Of a DNA stretch of 62,663 bases, positions 9,071 through 19,045 are shown piece by piece. The notes beneath the pieces were generated by a model that searched no databases, was not told where the DNA came from, and worked only from the letters and a program-made list of their open reading frames with translations. Positions within the stretch are counted from its first letter, which is position 1. Every line of letters begins with the position of its first letter. A program made the position numbers and the translations under genes. The DNA is from an uncultured bacterium (GTDB lineage: Bacteria > Planctomycetota > Uabimicrobiia > Uabimicrobiales > JABWCH01): positions 1 to 62,663 of the forward strand of contig CALKWO010000303.1 in the NCBI GenBank assembly GCA_938003875.1. Direction: 5' to 3'.

Positions 9071-9098
9071 ATTATAGCGATTCTAAAAACATCTGCAA
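9071..9098 (-). promoter_or_regulatory. Sigma70-type promoter for the rubrerythrin-like gene
   Basis: On the minus strand TTGCAG (9098-9093) and TATAAT (9076-9071) are 16 bases apart. The transcript would have a leader of about 110 bases that includes the double hairpin. Confidence 0.5.
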
Positions 9099-9163
9099 GG
9101 TTTTAAGTAAAAATTTTCAGAAAATCTCTTTTGTCAAAATAATATCCTTCAGGTTGTTTTTCA

Positions 9164-9191
9164 TTGATTTTTTAGTATACAAAGTTAAAAT
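9164..9191 (+). promoter_or_regulatory. Possible promoter for the kinase-SUMF1 gene
   Basis: TTGATT (9164-9169) and TAAAAT (9186-9191) are separated by 16 bases, upstream of the plus-strand kinase gene. The region is very AT-rich, so chance matches are likely. Confidence 0.3.
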
Positions 9192-9315
9192 ATATTTTTT
9201 TACGTGAGAAAAGTTTGTTTTGCCAGATATGATTTTTCATTTTAAATTATTGTAAAAAAATAATTCTATAAAAATGTATAGTAATTTTTTACAGATCCTA
9301 AGTGGAGAAGATTCC

Positions 9316-11637
9316 ATGGAATCTTTAGAAGAAAAAGCATTGCAATTTTTTATTGATAAAGGCTATATATCCAAAAATCAGTTAGAAAAAATACAGAAAA
9401 AACAAGAGCATATAAGCAGCGATGATACAGTGAGAGATATATTGTCTTTGGTAAGAGAAGAGCTTTCCTTATCGCAAGAACAATTTCAAAAAATTTATAA
9501 TTCTGCTGTAGAAGATTCTGTAGTGATTCCTGACGCTCAAACCAAAGTCACAAAGGCGTTGAATCCTACTGATGAAAAAACATCTGTCCATAGTACAACT
9601 CACTCTCCTAACGATATTCCAACAATTATAGGAAAAGAGTCTCATAATCTTCCGACAATTTGCGATGAGTCTTTTTCCTCTAAAAAGCAAAGCGATTCCA
9701 GTATAAAAAAGCTTTTTGAAGAGACGGAGAATCAGGCCTTAGGACGATACCAGATAAAGAAAACAATAGGTCAGGGTGGGATGGGAAAAGTTTATCTAGC
9801 CTATGATCCCATGCTGGAGAGAGAGGTTGCATTAAAAATCCTGTTGCCTGCATCAGGAATAGATATTTCTAATCAAATCGAAAGGTTCATGAGAGAAGCG
9901 AAAGCCATGGCCAAGCTAAGCCACCCCAATATCATTCCTGTTTTTGATGTTGGACTCGCGGGGCAAAAAAGCTTTTTCACAATGGCTTATATCAAAGGAA
10001 AATCCTTCAAGGAGATCCTGGATTCTAGGGCTTTTTCGCTCGCAAAGCGTTTAAAAATCTTTAAAAAAGTGATGCTGGCAGTTATGTACGCTCATAATTG
10101 CGGTATCATCCATAGAGATCTTAAACCAGCCAACATCCTTATAGATGAATCAGAAGAACCCTTTGTTATGGATTTCGGACTTGCCAAATTGGTTCGGGAA
10201 GAAGAAAATATAGCTTTGACAAAAGAAGGTGTGATACTAGGCTCACCTCATTATATGTCTCCTGAGCAGGCAAGTGGGAAAACAGATGAAATCGACCATA
10301 GAAGCGATATCTATTCTTTGGGCATCATTCTCTATGAAATCATTACAGGGACTGTTCCTTTTGTTTCTACAAGAACAATTGATATTATTATCCAGATTAT
10401 CAGTGTCGAGCCTACTCCCCCTAAAGCTTTTTGGCCAGATATCCCTCGCGATTTAGAGAATATATGCCTTAAAGCAATAAAAAAAGATCAAAAACTAAGA
10501 TACCAGAGAATAGAAGAATTGCTTGTTGATCTGGATTTCTTTTTGCAAGGAAAGACAAAAGAAATACTTCCAACGCCGAAAATAAAAGAAGCTGCGCCAA
10601 AAACGCCTACTATTCCAACTCCTGCTCCTCTTATAGCGCAAAGCGAAAATCCTTATCAAAGGACAATGATGAAAGCTCCTCAAAAGTCAGGTCTTGCTTT
10701 GCAAAAGCTGGCTGATCCTATAAAGCCTACTACGAAAAAAACAAAGACAGCTTCTTTTCATACAACCAAAAAGATAAAGAAAAAAAGCTTTTTCATCATA
10801 AGAGTTCTTTACTCGATTCTTTTATTGCTTTTTCTATCAGGAATCTATTTTTCCTTGCCCTATCTTCTTCCCTCTATAGATGTTCATATAGAAAATACCT
10901 TCTATCCTATACCTGGATTCAATTTTATAGGTAAAAACCTTTACCTTTGCGGTGGTCAATCCTATCGAGTGAAAGAATATGAGCATAAACAAACAGGGAT
11001 CGTCTTTGTTTTGATTCCAGGAGGAAGCTTTTGGATGGGCAGCAATGAGGTAAGTAGCGATGAAAAGCCTGTCCATTTTGTAGAAGTCAAATCTTTTTTA
11101 ATGGCAAAATATGAAATCAAACAATCTGTATGGGAACAGATCATGGGGAAAAACCCCTCTGTTTTTAAAGATCCCTATCATCCTGTAGATAGCGTAAGCT
11201 GGTCAGAATGCCTGGAATTTTGCAAGAAAACAGGCTTGTTTTTACCCAACGAAGCCCAATGGGAATATGCCTGCCGTGCAGGTACTAATAGCAAATACTA
11301 TTGGGGAGATAGAATGGAAGAACAATACGCCTGGTATGGTGTAAAGTTCAACGGTAAAACACAGCCTGTAGGAACCAAAAGACCTAATGCCTTTGGCCTC
11401 TATGATATGGTAGGAAATGTTGCAGAATGGTGCAGTGATTGCTGGCATAACAACTATGAAGGTGCTCCCAAAGATGGAAGTTCCTGGGAAGGAGAGAGCA
11501 ATGAAAAAGTATACAGAGGAGGAAGCTTTGCCGATTCTGAACTAGAATGCCGCTCTCATTACCGATACCGTATGCTACGCGAAAACCGCATGAAAACCTT
11601 AGGATTCCGAGTGATGCATCCTTTGCCAATGCAGTAA
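9316..11637 (+). CDS. Ser/Thr protein kinase fused to a SUMF1 (FGE-like) domain
   Basis: A 773-residue membrane kinase. Order: N-terminal helical region (1-140); kinase domain (about 145-405) with IGQGGMGKVY, VALKIL, HRDLKPANIL, DFGLAK and SPEQ, all catalytic residues present; Pro/Thr-rich linker; one membrane segment (about 491-515); C-terminal formylglycine-generating-enzyme-like domain (about 560-770) with PGGSFWMGS, GNVAEWCSD and RGGSF. Of the two FGE active cysteines, the one in the YMC position is Asp here and only the second (ELEC) remains, so this domain more likely binds ligand or protein outside the membrane than makes formylglycine. The ATG at 9316 follows GGAG at 8 bases; an ATG at 9274 has none. 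Confidence 0.9.
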   Translation: MESLEEKALQFFIDKGYISKNQLEKIQKKQEHISSDDTVRDILSLVREELSLSQEQFQKIYNSAVEDSVVIPDAQTKVTKALNPTDEKTSVHSTTHSPNDIPTIIGKESHNLPTICDESFSSKKQSDSSIKKLFEETENQALGRYQIKKTIGQGGMGKVYLAYDPMLEREVALKILLPASGIDISNQIERFMREAKAMAKLSHPNIIPVFDVGLAGQKSFFTMAYIKGKSFKEILDSRAFSLAKRLKIFKKVMLAVMYAHNCGIIHRDLKPANILIDESEEPFVMDFGLAKLVREEENIALTKEGVILGSPHYMSPEQASGKTDEIDHRSDIYSLGIILYEIITGTVPFVSTRTIDIIIQIISVEPTPPKAFWPDIPRDLENICLKAIKKDQKLRYQRIEELLVDLDFFLQGKTKEILPTPKIKEAAPKTPTIPTPAPLIAQSENPYQRTMMKAPQKSGLALQKLADPIKPTTKKTKTASFHTTKKIKKKSFFIIRVLYSILLLLFLSGIYFSLPYLLPSIDVHIENTFYPIPGFNFIGKNLYLCGGQSYRVKEYEHKQTGIVFVLIPGGSFWMGSNEVSSDEKPVHFVEVKSFLMAKYEIKQSVWEQIMGKNPSVFKDPYHPVDSVSWSECLEFCKKTGLFLPNEAQWEYACRAGTNSKYYWGDRMEEQYAWYGVKFNGKTQPVGTKRPNAFGLYDMVGNVAEWCSDCWHNNYEGAPKDGSSWEGESNEKVYRGGSFADSELECRSHYRYRMLRENRMKTLGFRVMHPLPMQ

Positions 11638-11740
11638 CAGAGATTATAGATGCAGGGCACAGATGTACCTAAACCTAGACCTGCGTGGCCGTAAACGTCA
11701 TAGGTGTTAAGTTTTAAAATTTTGTCTTGCAATAGATTAG

Positions 11741-11876
11741 ATCCGCCCCTCCCCTTGCGGGAGGGGCCGTACTGAGCGTAAGCGAAGTACGGGGGAGGGG
11801 GGCAAACTAACTAGGGAAGCCTTGTATACAAATCTTCTTTAGTTAGTTTGTCCCCCTCCCTCGCCCTTCGGGCACC
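11741..11876. repeat. GC-rich compound inverted repeat
   Basis: Nested palindromes stand out from the AT-rich surroundings. CCCCTCCCC (11747-11755) pairs with GGGAGGGG nearby, and GTACT (11769-11773) pairs with AGTAC (11786-11790). A long arm ending CAAACTAACTA (about 11793-11813) pairs with TAGTTAGTTTG and following bases (about 11840-11860). It lies in a convergent gap. No coding potential is seen. Confidence 0.7.
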
Positions 11877-11878
11877 CC

Positions 11879-11918
11879 AAAAAAATAGGGGAAAGCTTGT
11901 GCTTTCCCCTATTTTTTT
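11879..11918. terminator. Bidirectional Rho-independent terminator
   Basis: A perfect 11-base stem (11886-11896 with 11901-11911) and a four-base loop, flanked by seven A residues on the left and seven T residues on the right. It serves both converging genes, the kinase-SUMF1 gene and the DHH phosphoesterase gene. Confidence 0.93.
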
Positions 11919-11930
11919 GATGATTGCTGA

Positions 11931-12797
11931 CTAGAATTTCAAGAACCAGTCTTTCTCTGGAAAGACTATAGGATAGCCAGAGGCTTTAGGATGGCCTCCG
12001 CCCCCTTTTTCTTTGGCGACTATGCTTACATCGAAATCGTCTTTGTAGCTACGCAGAGAATGGGTCTGGTTGTCCAGGTTGATAACGTCTATGTAGTCTA
12101 TATTTTTCCATTCTTCTGGCACTGGTTTGATGTCTCGAATGTATTGAGAAAGCTCAGAAATATATCGGGATGCTACTGTTACCAGTCGGTTGCCATCTAC
12201 TATAGCAGTGCGGACTCTGTCCTGGAAGTATTTTTTTTTGTAGAAGGTCACTCCATCCAGATAAAGGCGATCTGTACTATCTACTAAAAGCTGATTCTGA
12301 GAAATTCGATCCATCATCATTCTTGTAAAGATGGGCATTCCCAGAAGGCTCAGCATGTCGTTGAGCTGTCTGGATACAGAAGATTCATGTATCCAGAGGT
12401 CGTAGTCGTTTACATAGAAGACAAACTTGCTGAGGGCTTCAGGAATTTGCTTTTCTGGCATTCTTGCTCTGAGTGTATTGAACAGCAACTTTGTCCCTGA
12501 AACCGATAGGTCAAAATGAGCCCAGGGATAATTTCCCAGGGACTCCATTGCTGTTTTGTGATGATCGAATAGTTCCACTCTGCCAGCATAAGCAGAATCT
12601 AGCCAGGAGGCTGTTTCTGTTGTCATTGCAATATCGGCAAAGATAAGATTTTCTCTGGGATCATTCGTGATCTTACGCAATTCCTTATCTACTGTATCAT
12701 AGTCTAAGTGGTATACTGCGGTAAGCTCAGGATAGAAAAACCTTGCAACGACCTCACAGCCTGCGCCATCTAAATCAATGTGTGTAATAAGAATCAT
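11931..12797 (-). CDS. DHH-family phosphoesterase (NrnB-like)
   Basis: A 288-residue protein of the DHH/DHHA1 superfamily, closest in layout to NrnB-type oligoribonucleases or cyclic-nucleotide phosphodiesterases. Metal-site motifs in order: HIDLDG (residues 6-11), FADIA, DHHKTA and NDYDLW; the C-terminal DHHA1 substrate motif is GGGGHPKASG. It probably degrades nano-RNAs or linear dinucleotides such as pGpG in the cytoplasm. Its start codon overlaps the stop of the HEAT-protein gene by four bases (ATGA), so the two are translationally coupled. The exact substrate cannot be read from the sequence. Confidence 0.85.
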   Translation of the reverse strand: MILITHIDLDGAGCEVVARFFYPELTAVYHLDYDTVDKELRKITNDPRENLIFADIAMTTETASWLDSAYAGRVELFDHHKTAMESLGNYPWAHFDLSVSGTKLLFNTLRARMPEKQIPEALSKFVFYVNDYDLWIHESSVSRQLNDMLSLLGMPIFTRMMMDRISQNQLLVDSTDRLYLDGVTFYKKKYFQDRVRTAIVDGNRLVTVASRYISELSQYIRDIKPVPEEWKNIDYIDVINLDNQTHSLRSYKDDFDVSIVAKEKGGGGHPKASGYPIVFPEKDWFLKF

Positions 12798-15700
12798 TTG
12801 CCTTGATTCCCTGCTTTAGCTGCTTCTTCCAGATTTTCTTTATGGCGTTTGAGCCACAATTGCCATGCTTTCAGTGCATCTGGCTGATCTTGAGCGTTCT
12901 TAGCAGGATCGAAATCATGGGATTTGCTCTGGGCGATGACCTTGAGTGCCTGGAATGCTTCATTGCGAACGCTTTCTGCAACGTCTTCCAGAGACTCCAC
13001 CAGTTTATCCAATAAAGCAGAATCTTCTTTGGTAAGAGCATTTTTGCTCAGGAGTGTCACAATGATGGTTTTCAGAGCGTTGACTCTCTCTTTTTCCAGG
13101 GAAGCGATGGGCTTTACCTTATTTTCATACCAGTTTTTCCAATCGCTGACTGTCTTATTCCTGACTTCTTCAGGGGCGACAGGATCATACCCAAAGTGTT
13201 CACGAACTTCTTCTGTTGCATTCGCTGTAGCGTAGGCAGAGAGACCAGAGAAGGCGATTTCTCTGAGCTTCTGATCAGGAGAAGAAAGAGCCAGAACAAG
13301 CATCTCTACTTTTTCGACTTCTTTTGCAATACGAATTTTTTGTGCCATAGCCTTTACATAAGAAGCTGTCTTCTCAAGCTCTTCACGATAGCTCAAGGAT
13401 TTTTCCTGCTCTACCAACCATCTTTGCCATTTTTCCATGCTTTCTGCCTGGGTTTCTGGCTCTGGCTTGCTTTGGTAGCCGAAATCCTGTCCATTGTTGA
13501 ATGATTTCAAGGCTTCCAGAGCAGCTTCTCGGACAGAGAGTTCTCTGTCTTTGAGTGCCTGTACAAGCAAGATAAGAGATTGGAAAGTTTCTCTATGCTC
13601 TACTTTTTTGATCTGAGCTAGTACTTTACCTAAAGACTGGATCTTTTCGATATAAAGAGCCTGTTCTTTCTTGACATTCTCTTCCTGGGATTTGAGCCAT
13701 TCTGTCCAGCCAGCAATGGCTTTGGTGCGTTCGGATTCTATGGCATCTGCCTTGTAGCCAAAATCCTGCCCTGCATTGGCAACCAAAGTGTCCAGGGCTT
13801 TTTTCCTCAAGGGATAAGAATCATGAGAAAGTGCGCCAACCAGATCCTGTGCCAGCTTTACATCTGCCAACGTCTTAATGCTTTTCATTTGCAACGCGGG
13901 TTGTAAGGCCTGTTCTTTCGCAGAGGCATCCTTTTGTGCATTTCTTAGTCTTACTTTATATTCATACACAAAGTCTGCTATCTTCTGGAAGGAAGCCTGT
14001 CTTGTCTTGCTAGGAGCATATACATCATAGTCGAAGACATTGCAACCTTTTTGCTGCAATACTTTTAGGTATTCTTTCAGAAGAGAAGGATGGTCTACTT
14101 TTTTCATGTCACCCAGGATGTTTTGTAACTGCGAGCAACCTTCGAGGGTATTGAGATGCCCAGGTTTTTTCTGGATTTCTGCAATTTTTTCCTTGAGGGA
14201 CAGGTTATCTTCCTGTACTTTGTTCTCTGTGTCTTGCAGCCATTTCTCTACTTTTTCAAAATCTTGTTTGCGCTCTTCTGGTGTACCATTGGTGCGGAAA
14301 GAAAGATTTTTAGCAAATTTATGGATGGTTTCCCATGCTTTGCTTCGTACTTCATAGAGAGAATGCTTCAAATAGGAAGCTGTCTTTTTCGCTGCCAGGA
14401 TTTGTTCCTGTGCCCACAGGCTGTCTCCTGAACTCAAAGTCTTGGCATCTTTTTCCAGCTTTGCCAATTCCAATCCTACCAGGTGTTTGTTTTCTTCTTG
14501 CTGCCACTGTGGGAACCATTTCTTTACGGTTTCCTTCCAGGCTTCTGCTGCTTTGGCATCGTATTCAGAAGGAAGCTTGTCTAGTTTGAAAGGACTGCTG
14601 CTCATTTTTTCCAGAGCGGCGTATGCTGTTTCTCTGACTTTGGCATTTTCATCCAAAAGCAGGTCTGCAATCGCGGGCAAAAGATTCTTTTCTGCTAAAT
14701 CCTGGACAACACCAATCATGCCAGCGCGTACCAGAGCGTTTTTATCAGTAAAGAGGTCTTTGACCTTTTGGAGAAGCTCTTCCTGAAGCAAACTATCGGC
14801 GTTTCTGTAAAGAGCAGAAATTTTCTGAACGACGTTTCCTTTTTCAATGCCTTCTTCAGCAAACATGGATGCAAATTTGGCAATTTCTTCTTTACTTTCG
14901 TATACTGCAACCCACTTTTGCCATCTGGCTATGCTTTCCTGAATCTTTTCGGTTTTTTCCTTAGGATTGTAAGGAAAATTCTGTCCTGAAAGTTTCACAA
15001 GTGCCTGGTAAGCAGACTGTCTTACTTCAGGGAAAGGATTTGCCAGCTCTGTTACCATATCTTTCATAGCGAAGTTCAGGCCCAGATTGGCTGCTAGAGT
15101 AAAAGCAAGGGATTTGATTCCAGGATTCTTTTCTTCCAGTAATTTTTTAGCAATTTCCTGGTTTTTGAATTCTGCCTGGATGAGCCAGTACAAAGCTTCT
15201 TCGCGGACGCGGACATCTTTGTCTTCCAGAGCCTGTACCAGAATTGGTTCAAGAGCAGCTATTTTTTTACTTCCTACTGTTCTGACAGCAAAGAAGCGGA
15301 CTACATTATCCTGATGACTAATGGCGTTCTTTACAACGTCGCTGTCGGCTGCAAAACCTACTTTGGCAAGGTTTCTAGCTGCAACTTCTCTGATTTTAGC
15401 ATCTTCAGAAGCAAGAGCTTCACTGAAAAGGCTTTGGGCTTCCTGGCTTTCATAGAGGGCAAGCATTTTCAGGATTTTAGCTTTTTCAGAAGGATTACTA
15501 TCTTTATGTTTAAAAGCTTCTATCAGAGTGGGAACGATAGCCTTTTTTTCCTCGGCATTAGCCTTTTGCAATCTTTCTTCTGATGCAAAAGAGGAATCGC
15601 TTACGAATTCCCATACGGATTTTTCTAATGCAATCTGTTTTTCCAGATCGGCAGCATTATTTTTATGCCATACCAGATAGGTGGTTTTGTCTACCAAAGG

Positions 15701-18700
15701 AGCACTGGAAAGTGCCTTGATATTCTTTAAACTGGCGAGAAGGGCTTCTACAATTTGAGGCTTTTCATGCTTTGTGAGCAGTGCTGTCAGTGTAGCAATT
15801 TTGTTTGCCTTAAGATCAGAAGAAATCATTCCAAAAATTTTGTTGAAAGATACTTCGTCTTCCAGTTTTTCAACAATCTGAAGAATCAATGCATTTTTGT
15901 TGCTCAGAGAAGATTTTTGTATAGTCTGGGCAAGCAAATCCAGATTCAAGGGGTCTTGCAAATATCCTGGTAATTCTGATTCATAGAGAGCAAGCTGCTC
16001 AGAAGACATCAGACTCAAAAGCAGGATTCTGTTTGATCTATTGGTTTCTTTGAGGTAGAAGAAAGGAATTTGCTTTGTAAAATAGGAATCCTGTAATTTG
16101 TTCAGGATATTGTATACCTCTGCTCTGACCATAGGATCCATTTCTGCTACGAGAGGACGCAAAACGGCTTTTGCGCCTTCAAATTGTGCCATAACAGAGA
16201 GAAAAACGATTTTTTCTTCTGAGGATTTGCAGGAAGGGAAAGCCTTTACTAATGTGGCAAGTCCTTTATCTCCAAAGCCGAGCAATTGTTTTTGAGACTC
16301 TTCTCTGGTAGTGGCAACGAGCAGGTCTTTAACAAGATTCTGCAAAGTGTCTTGCTCTTTTTTCCAGTTTTGCCATACAGATAAAGCATTGGGTTGTTCT
16401 TCCTTCTTCTCGAAAGAATATCCGCTTTGTGTGTTGCTGATCTGATCCAGGGCGGATGCAATCGTGTTAGCCAGTTCTGCTTCTGCTTCAGGTAGCAAGC
16501 CTAAAAGCATATCAAAATGCTCGATTCCTAAGATTTTTGCCGAAGTTGCTGTCTTTAAGACTTGTACTTTATCTTCTTGTTTTTTGGCTTTGTTCATCAA
16601 AGGAGAAAATAGCTTCAGGGCGAGAGCCTGGTCGTTTCTTCCAACAAGAGGATAGGCTGCAAATTCAGGGGCATCTGTCTCTAATATTTTTGTCAGGACA
16701 GGCAATGCTTTCTTGTGGTCAATTTCTGCGAGTTTTGCATACAGATAGCTTCGGAAAGCAGGATCGCTTTTTTCGCAAAGCTTTACCATGAAGTCCCATG
16801 TCTCTTCTTTTTTGAAGCTAAGCAATTGTATCAAAGCTTCTTTCTTTACTTCCAGATCTTTTTCCTGCTCTACAAGGCTCTGGATTAAAGACAGAACATT
16901 GGAATAGGGCATAGTACTCCACAAAGAGACGATGGCAGTTTTAAGAGAAGCCTGTTTTTCGCTTTTTAACAGAGACTCCAGCAGAGGTAAATGCTCTTCT
17001 TTGGTTCTGTTCTTGAACAGCATTAACCAGGCCAATCGTAAGGATTCATTGGAAATCTGAGGCAATGCTTCCAGGGCAATTTTTACGACATCGTCTGTTT
17101 TTTCCAGATAAAGCAATTTTTTCAAGGCCTGGGTGCGAATTTCTTCGCTATATTTTCCTTGCAAAACTTCCTTCAAGAAGTCTGCTACATCCTGCACGTT
17201 CTTTACGGGGATAGCTTCGACCAAAGCTTCCTGAGTAACGCTGTCTTTTTGCTTTTTAAAAGAGGATACCAGCAGAGAGGATATTAGAAGATTTTGTTTT
17301 TTGAGAGTTTCCAGAAGGCTTTTTGCCAGTTGTCCTGAAACTTCTCCTTCCAGAAGCTTAAGCATAGGTTGCTGTGTATTGGGTAAATCAGCAAAAGCTT
17401 CACATAGCTTTGCTCTGACTACATCATCTTGCTCTGTAGGAAGTAAGGCTGCCAGCTTTTCTAAGCTTGCTTTATTCTCCACCATAAGCTTTTCTATCAA
17501 GGCTAGTTTTTCATTTTGCGCCAGAGTAGCAAAATTTTCAGCCAAAAACCCGCCTTTTTGAGCATTCAAAAGGAAAGCAAAGGCTTTTTTCTTCAGATCT
17601 TCGTTGGTGGATTTCAAATATCCTGATGCAACAGGGTTGAAAGCAATATCGCTGATGCCCTGCTCCAGCAAAAGATTCAAGACAACCAGTGCCTGTTTTT
17701 CCTCTGCCAATGCTTTTTTCAAATAATCTATGGCTTCTGTATCGCTCTGTGCAGCTAGATAAGAAGCAAGTTTTGCTTTTTGTTCTTCATGTGCAGTTGC
17801 AAAAGCATCTTTGATGATTTTTTCGATTTTTTTGTTGCCATCTTTAAGATAGAAATTAGCCAATGCCTGTATGGCGGCTTCTTTTGCATCGCCAGCTTCT
17901 TTGGAAAGAAGGGCCAGATGGTCGATGACTTCTGGTTTATTCCATTCAGATAGGATTTTGATGATTTCTATCTGATTAGCAGGTGTCAGCTTGCTATGCC
18001 ATTCTATAAAATAAGGGATAGCCTGTTCCCCTAAGGCAATCAATTGTTTTTTCAGATTTAGCTGGTGTGATTTTTCGGCTTTGTTGAAAGAAGATAAAAG
18101 CTCTACGGTTTTCCACCATTCTTCCCATTTCCCGATAGCAACGGATCTTTCTAAAATTCCGCCCTTGGGGTCGTACTCAAAAGACTGTACGGTGATTTCC
18201 AGCAATTTTTTAAATGCCAGAGTACGATTGTTTACCTGAGAATCCCAAAGTACAGGAATCAAAAGGCCAGCATTTTTCTCTGTGATAAGAGGCAGCAAAC
18301 GCTCTAAAGCATAGAGTCTTGCTTCATCCTGTACAGAGCCAGTAGCTACATCGGCGAGAACCTGAGAATACTGGATCACTGCTGCACAATCACAATAGGC
18401 CATTAAAACTTCCAGCTTGTCTTCCTGAACTGTCTGATCAGGAAACATTTCCAAAGCACTCATTATGGCTACTTCATCTTTAGAAACAGCTAATGTCCTA
18501 AAAATACTTGCTTTGACTTCTGGGCTTTTTTCGACTTTAAGGCGTTCTATAAGAACAGAAGGAAGTGTTTTCTCTCCCATGACTGCCAGAGTCCAGATTG
18601 CATCACTACGAACAGAAGGTTCTGCATGATCTACGCAAGAAAGAAGAGCGTCCGTTGCCTCTTTGGTTTTCGAGGCACCTAGAAGTGCTATGATTTTGCG

Positions 18701-19045
18701 AAGAATATCGCTTTCGGTTTCTACTTTGATTTGTTGAATTAAAGGAGAAATCAATTCCTGGGTTTTCTCTGTATAAGAAGCCAGAATCTGCAAGCACTGC
18801 CATCTTACAGCTTTATTGGCATGATGGAGATTGCTCAATAATACAGGAAAGGCTTCTTCTTTTTTTTCAGTCAGAGAAGCAACAGCTTTCTCTACTTCTT
18901 CTTTTTCCTGAGAAGCCAGTTTTTCAATCCATTGAGTAATTTGTTCTTGAGAAGCTTTTTCTACTTCTTGCGCAAAGCATGTTAAAGTACAAAAAAAGCT
19001 TAAAAATAATAAGGATAGGATACATTTTTTCAAAGAGGAATCCAT
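12794..19045 (-). CDS. Giant exported HEAT-repeat protein with FGY..WxxW units
   Basis: A 2083-residue protein with a signal peptide (hydrophobic about 8-24, then CFAQ) and almost continuous HEAT-type helical repeats, so it is probably a periplasmic scaffold. A special motif of the form FGYDP..(10-12)..A..WxxW recurs. The clear copies start near residues 286, 1353, 1760, 1853, 1950 and 2041, with degenerate copies near 873, 1483, 1580 and 1668. From about 1483 the spacing is near 93 residues, which makes a super-repeat. I know this motif from planctomycete HEAT proteins. No enzyme domain is visible. The ATG follows GGGAG at 9 bases. It is coupled to the DHH gene. Its partners are unknown. Confidence 0.85.
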   Translation of the reverse strand: MDSSLKKCILSLLFLSFFCTLTCFAQEVEKASQEQITQWIEKLASQEKEEVEKAVASLTEKKEEAFPVLLSNLHHANKAVRWQCLQILASYTEKTQELISPLIQQIKVETESDILRKIIALLGASKTKEATDALLSCVDHAEPSVRSDAIWTLAVMGEKTLPSVLIERLKVEKSPEVKASIFRTLAVSKDEVAIMSALEMFPDQTVQEDKLEVLMAYCDCAAVIQYSQVLADVATGSVQDEARLYALERLLPLITEKNAGLLIPVLWDSQVNNRTLAFKKLLEITVQSFEYDPKGGILERSVAIGKWEEWWKTVELLSSFNKAEKSHQLNLKKQLIALGEQAIPYFIEWHSKLTPANQIEIIKILSEWNKPEVIDHLALLSKEAGDAKEAAIQALANFYLKDGNKKIEKIIKDAFATAHEEQKAKLASYLAAQSDTEAIDYLKKALAEEKQALVVLNLLLEQGISDIAFNPVASGYLKSTNEDLKKKAFAFLLNAQKGGFLAENFATLAQNEKLALIEKLMVENKASLEKLAALLPTEQDDVVRAKLCEAFADLPNTQQPMLKLLEGEVSGQLAKSLLETLKKQNLLISSLLVSSFKKQKDSVTQEALVEAIPVKNVQDVADFLKEVLQGKYSEEIRTQALKKLLYLEKTDDVVKIALEALPQISNESLRLAWLMLFKNRTKEEHLPLLESLLKSEKQASLKTAIVSLWSTMPYSNVLSLIQSLVEQEKDLEVKKEALIQLLSFKKEETWDFMVKLCEKSDPAFRSYLYAKLAEIDHKKALPVLTKILETDAPEFAAYPLVGRNDQALALKLFSPLMNKAKKQEDKVQVLKTATSAKILGIEHFDMLLGLLPEAEAELANTIASALDQISNTQSGYSFEKKEEQPNALSVWQNWKKEQDTLQNLVKDLLVATTREESQKQLLGFGDKGLATLVKAFPSCKSSEEKIVFLSVMAQFEGAKAVLRPLVAEMDPMVRAEVYNILNKLQDSYFTKQIPFFYLKETNRSNRILLLSLMSSEQLALYESELPGYLQDPLNLDLLAQTIQKSSLSNKNALILQIVEKLEDEVSFNKIFGMISSDLKANKIATLTALLTKHEKPQIVEALLASLKNIKALSSAPLVDKTTYLVWHKNNAADLEKQIALEKSVWEFVSDSSFASEERLQKANAEEKKAIVPTLIEAFKHKDSNPSEKAKILKMLALYESQEAQSLFSEALASEDAKIREVAARNLAKVGFAADSDVVKNAISHQDNVVRFFAVRTVGSKKIAALEPILVQALEDKDVRVREEALYWLIQAEFKNQEIAKKLLEEKNPGIKSLAFTLAANLGLNFAMKDMVTELANPFPEVRQSAYQALVKLSGQNFPYNPKEKTEKIQESIARWQKWVAVYESKEEIAKFASMFAEEGIEKGNVVQKISALYRNADSLLQEELLQKVKDLFTDKNALVRAGMIGVVQDLAEKNLLPAIADLLLDENAKVRETAYAALEKMSSSPFKLDKLPSEYDAKAAEAWKETVKKWFPQWQQEENKHLVGLELAKLEKDAKTLSSGDSLWAQEQILAAKKTASYLKHSLYEVRSKAWETIHKFAKNLSFRTNGTPEERKQDFEKVEKWLQDTENKVQEDNLSLKEKIAEIQKKPGHLNTLEGCSQLQNILGDMKKVDHPSLLKEYLKVLQQKGCNVFDYDVYAPSKTRQASFQKIADFVYEYKVRLRNAQKDASAKEQALQPALQMKSIKTLADVKLAQDLVGALSHDSYPLRKKALDTLVANAGQDFGYKADAIESERTKAIAGWTEWLKSQEENVKKEQALYIEKIQSLGKVLAQIKKVEHRETFQSLILLVQALKDRELSVREAALEALKSFNNGQDFGYQSKPEPETQAESMEKWQRWLVEQEKSLSYREELEKTASYVKAMAQKIRIAKEVEKVEMLVLALSSPDQKLREIAFSGLSAYATANATEEVREHFGYDPVAPEEVRNKTVSDWKNWYENKVKPIASLEKERVNALKTIIVTLLSKNALTKEDSALLDKLVESLEDVAESVRNEAFQALKVIAQSKSHDFDPAKNAQDQPDALKAWQLWLKRHKENLEEAAKAGNQGK

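Larger units (their letters stand above)
8954..9315. other. Divergent intergenic region with hairpins and promoters
   Basis: This AT-rich gap separates the minus-strand rubrerythrin-like gene from the plus-strand kinase gene. It holds a double hairpin (8972-9013), a minus-strand promoter (9071-9098) and a weaker plus-strand promoter candidate (9164-9191). I see no gene in it. Confidence 0.7.

Noticed and set aside
9316..11637. SUMF1 domain as a true sulfatase-activating enzyme
   Set aside because: One active cysteine is missing and no sulfatase gene is present in the window.
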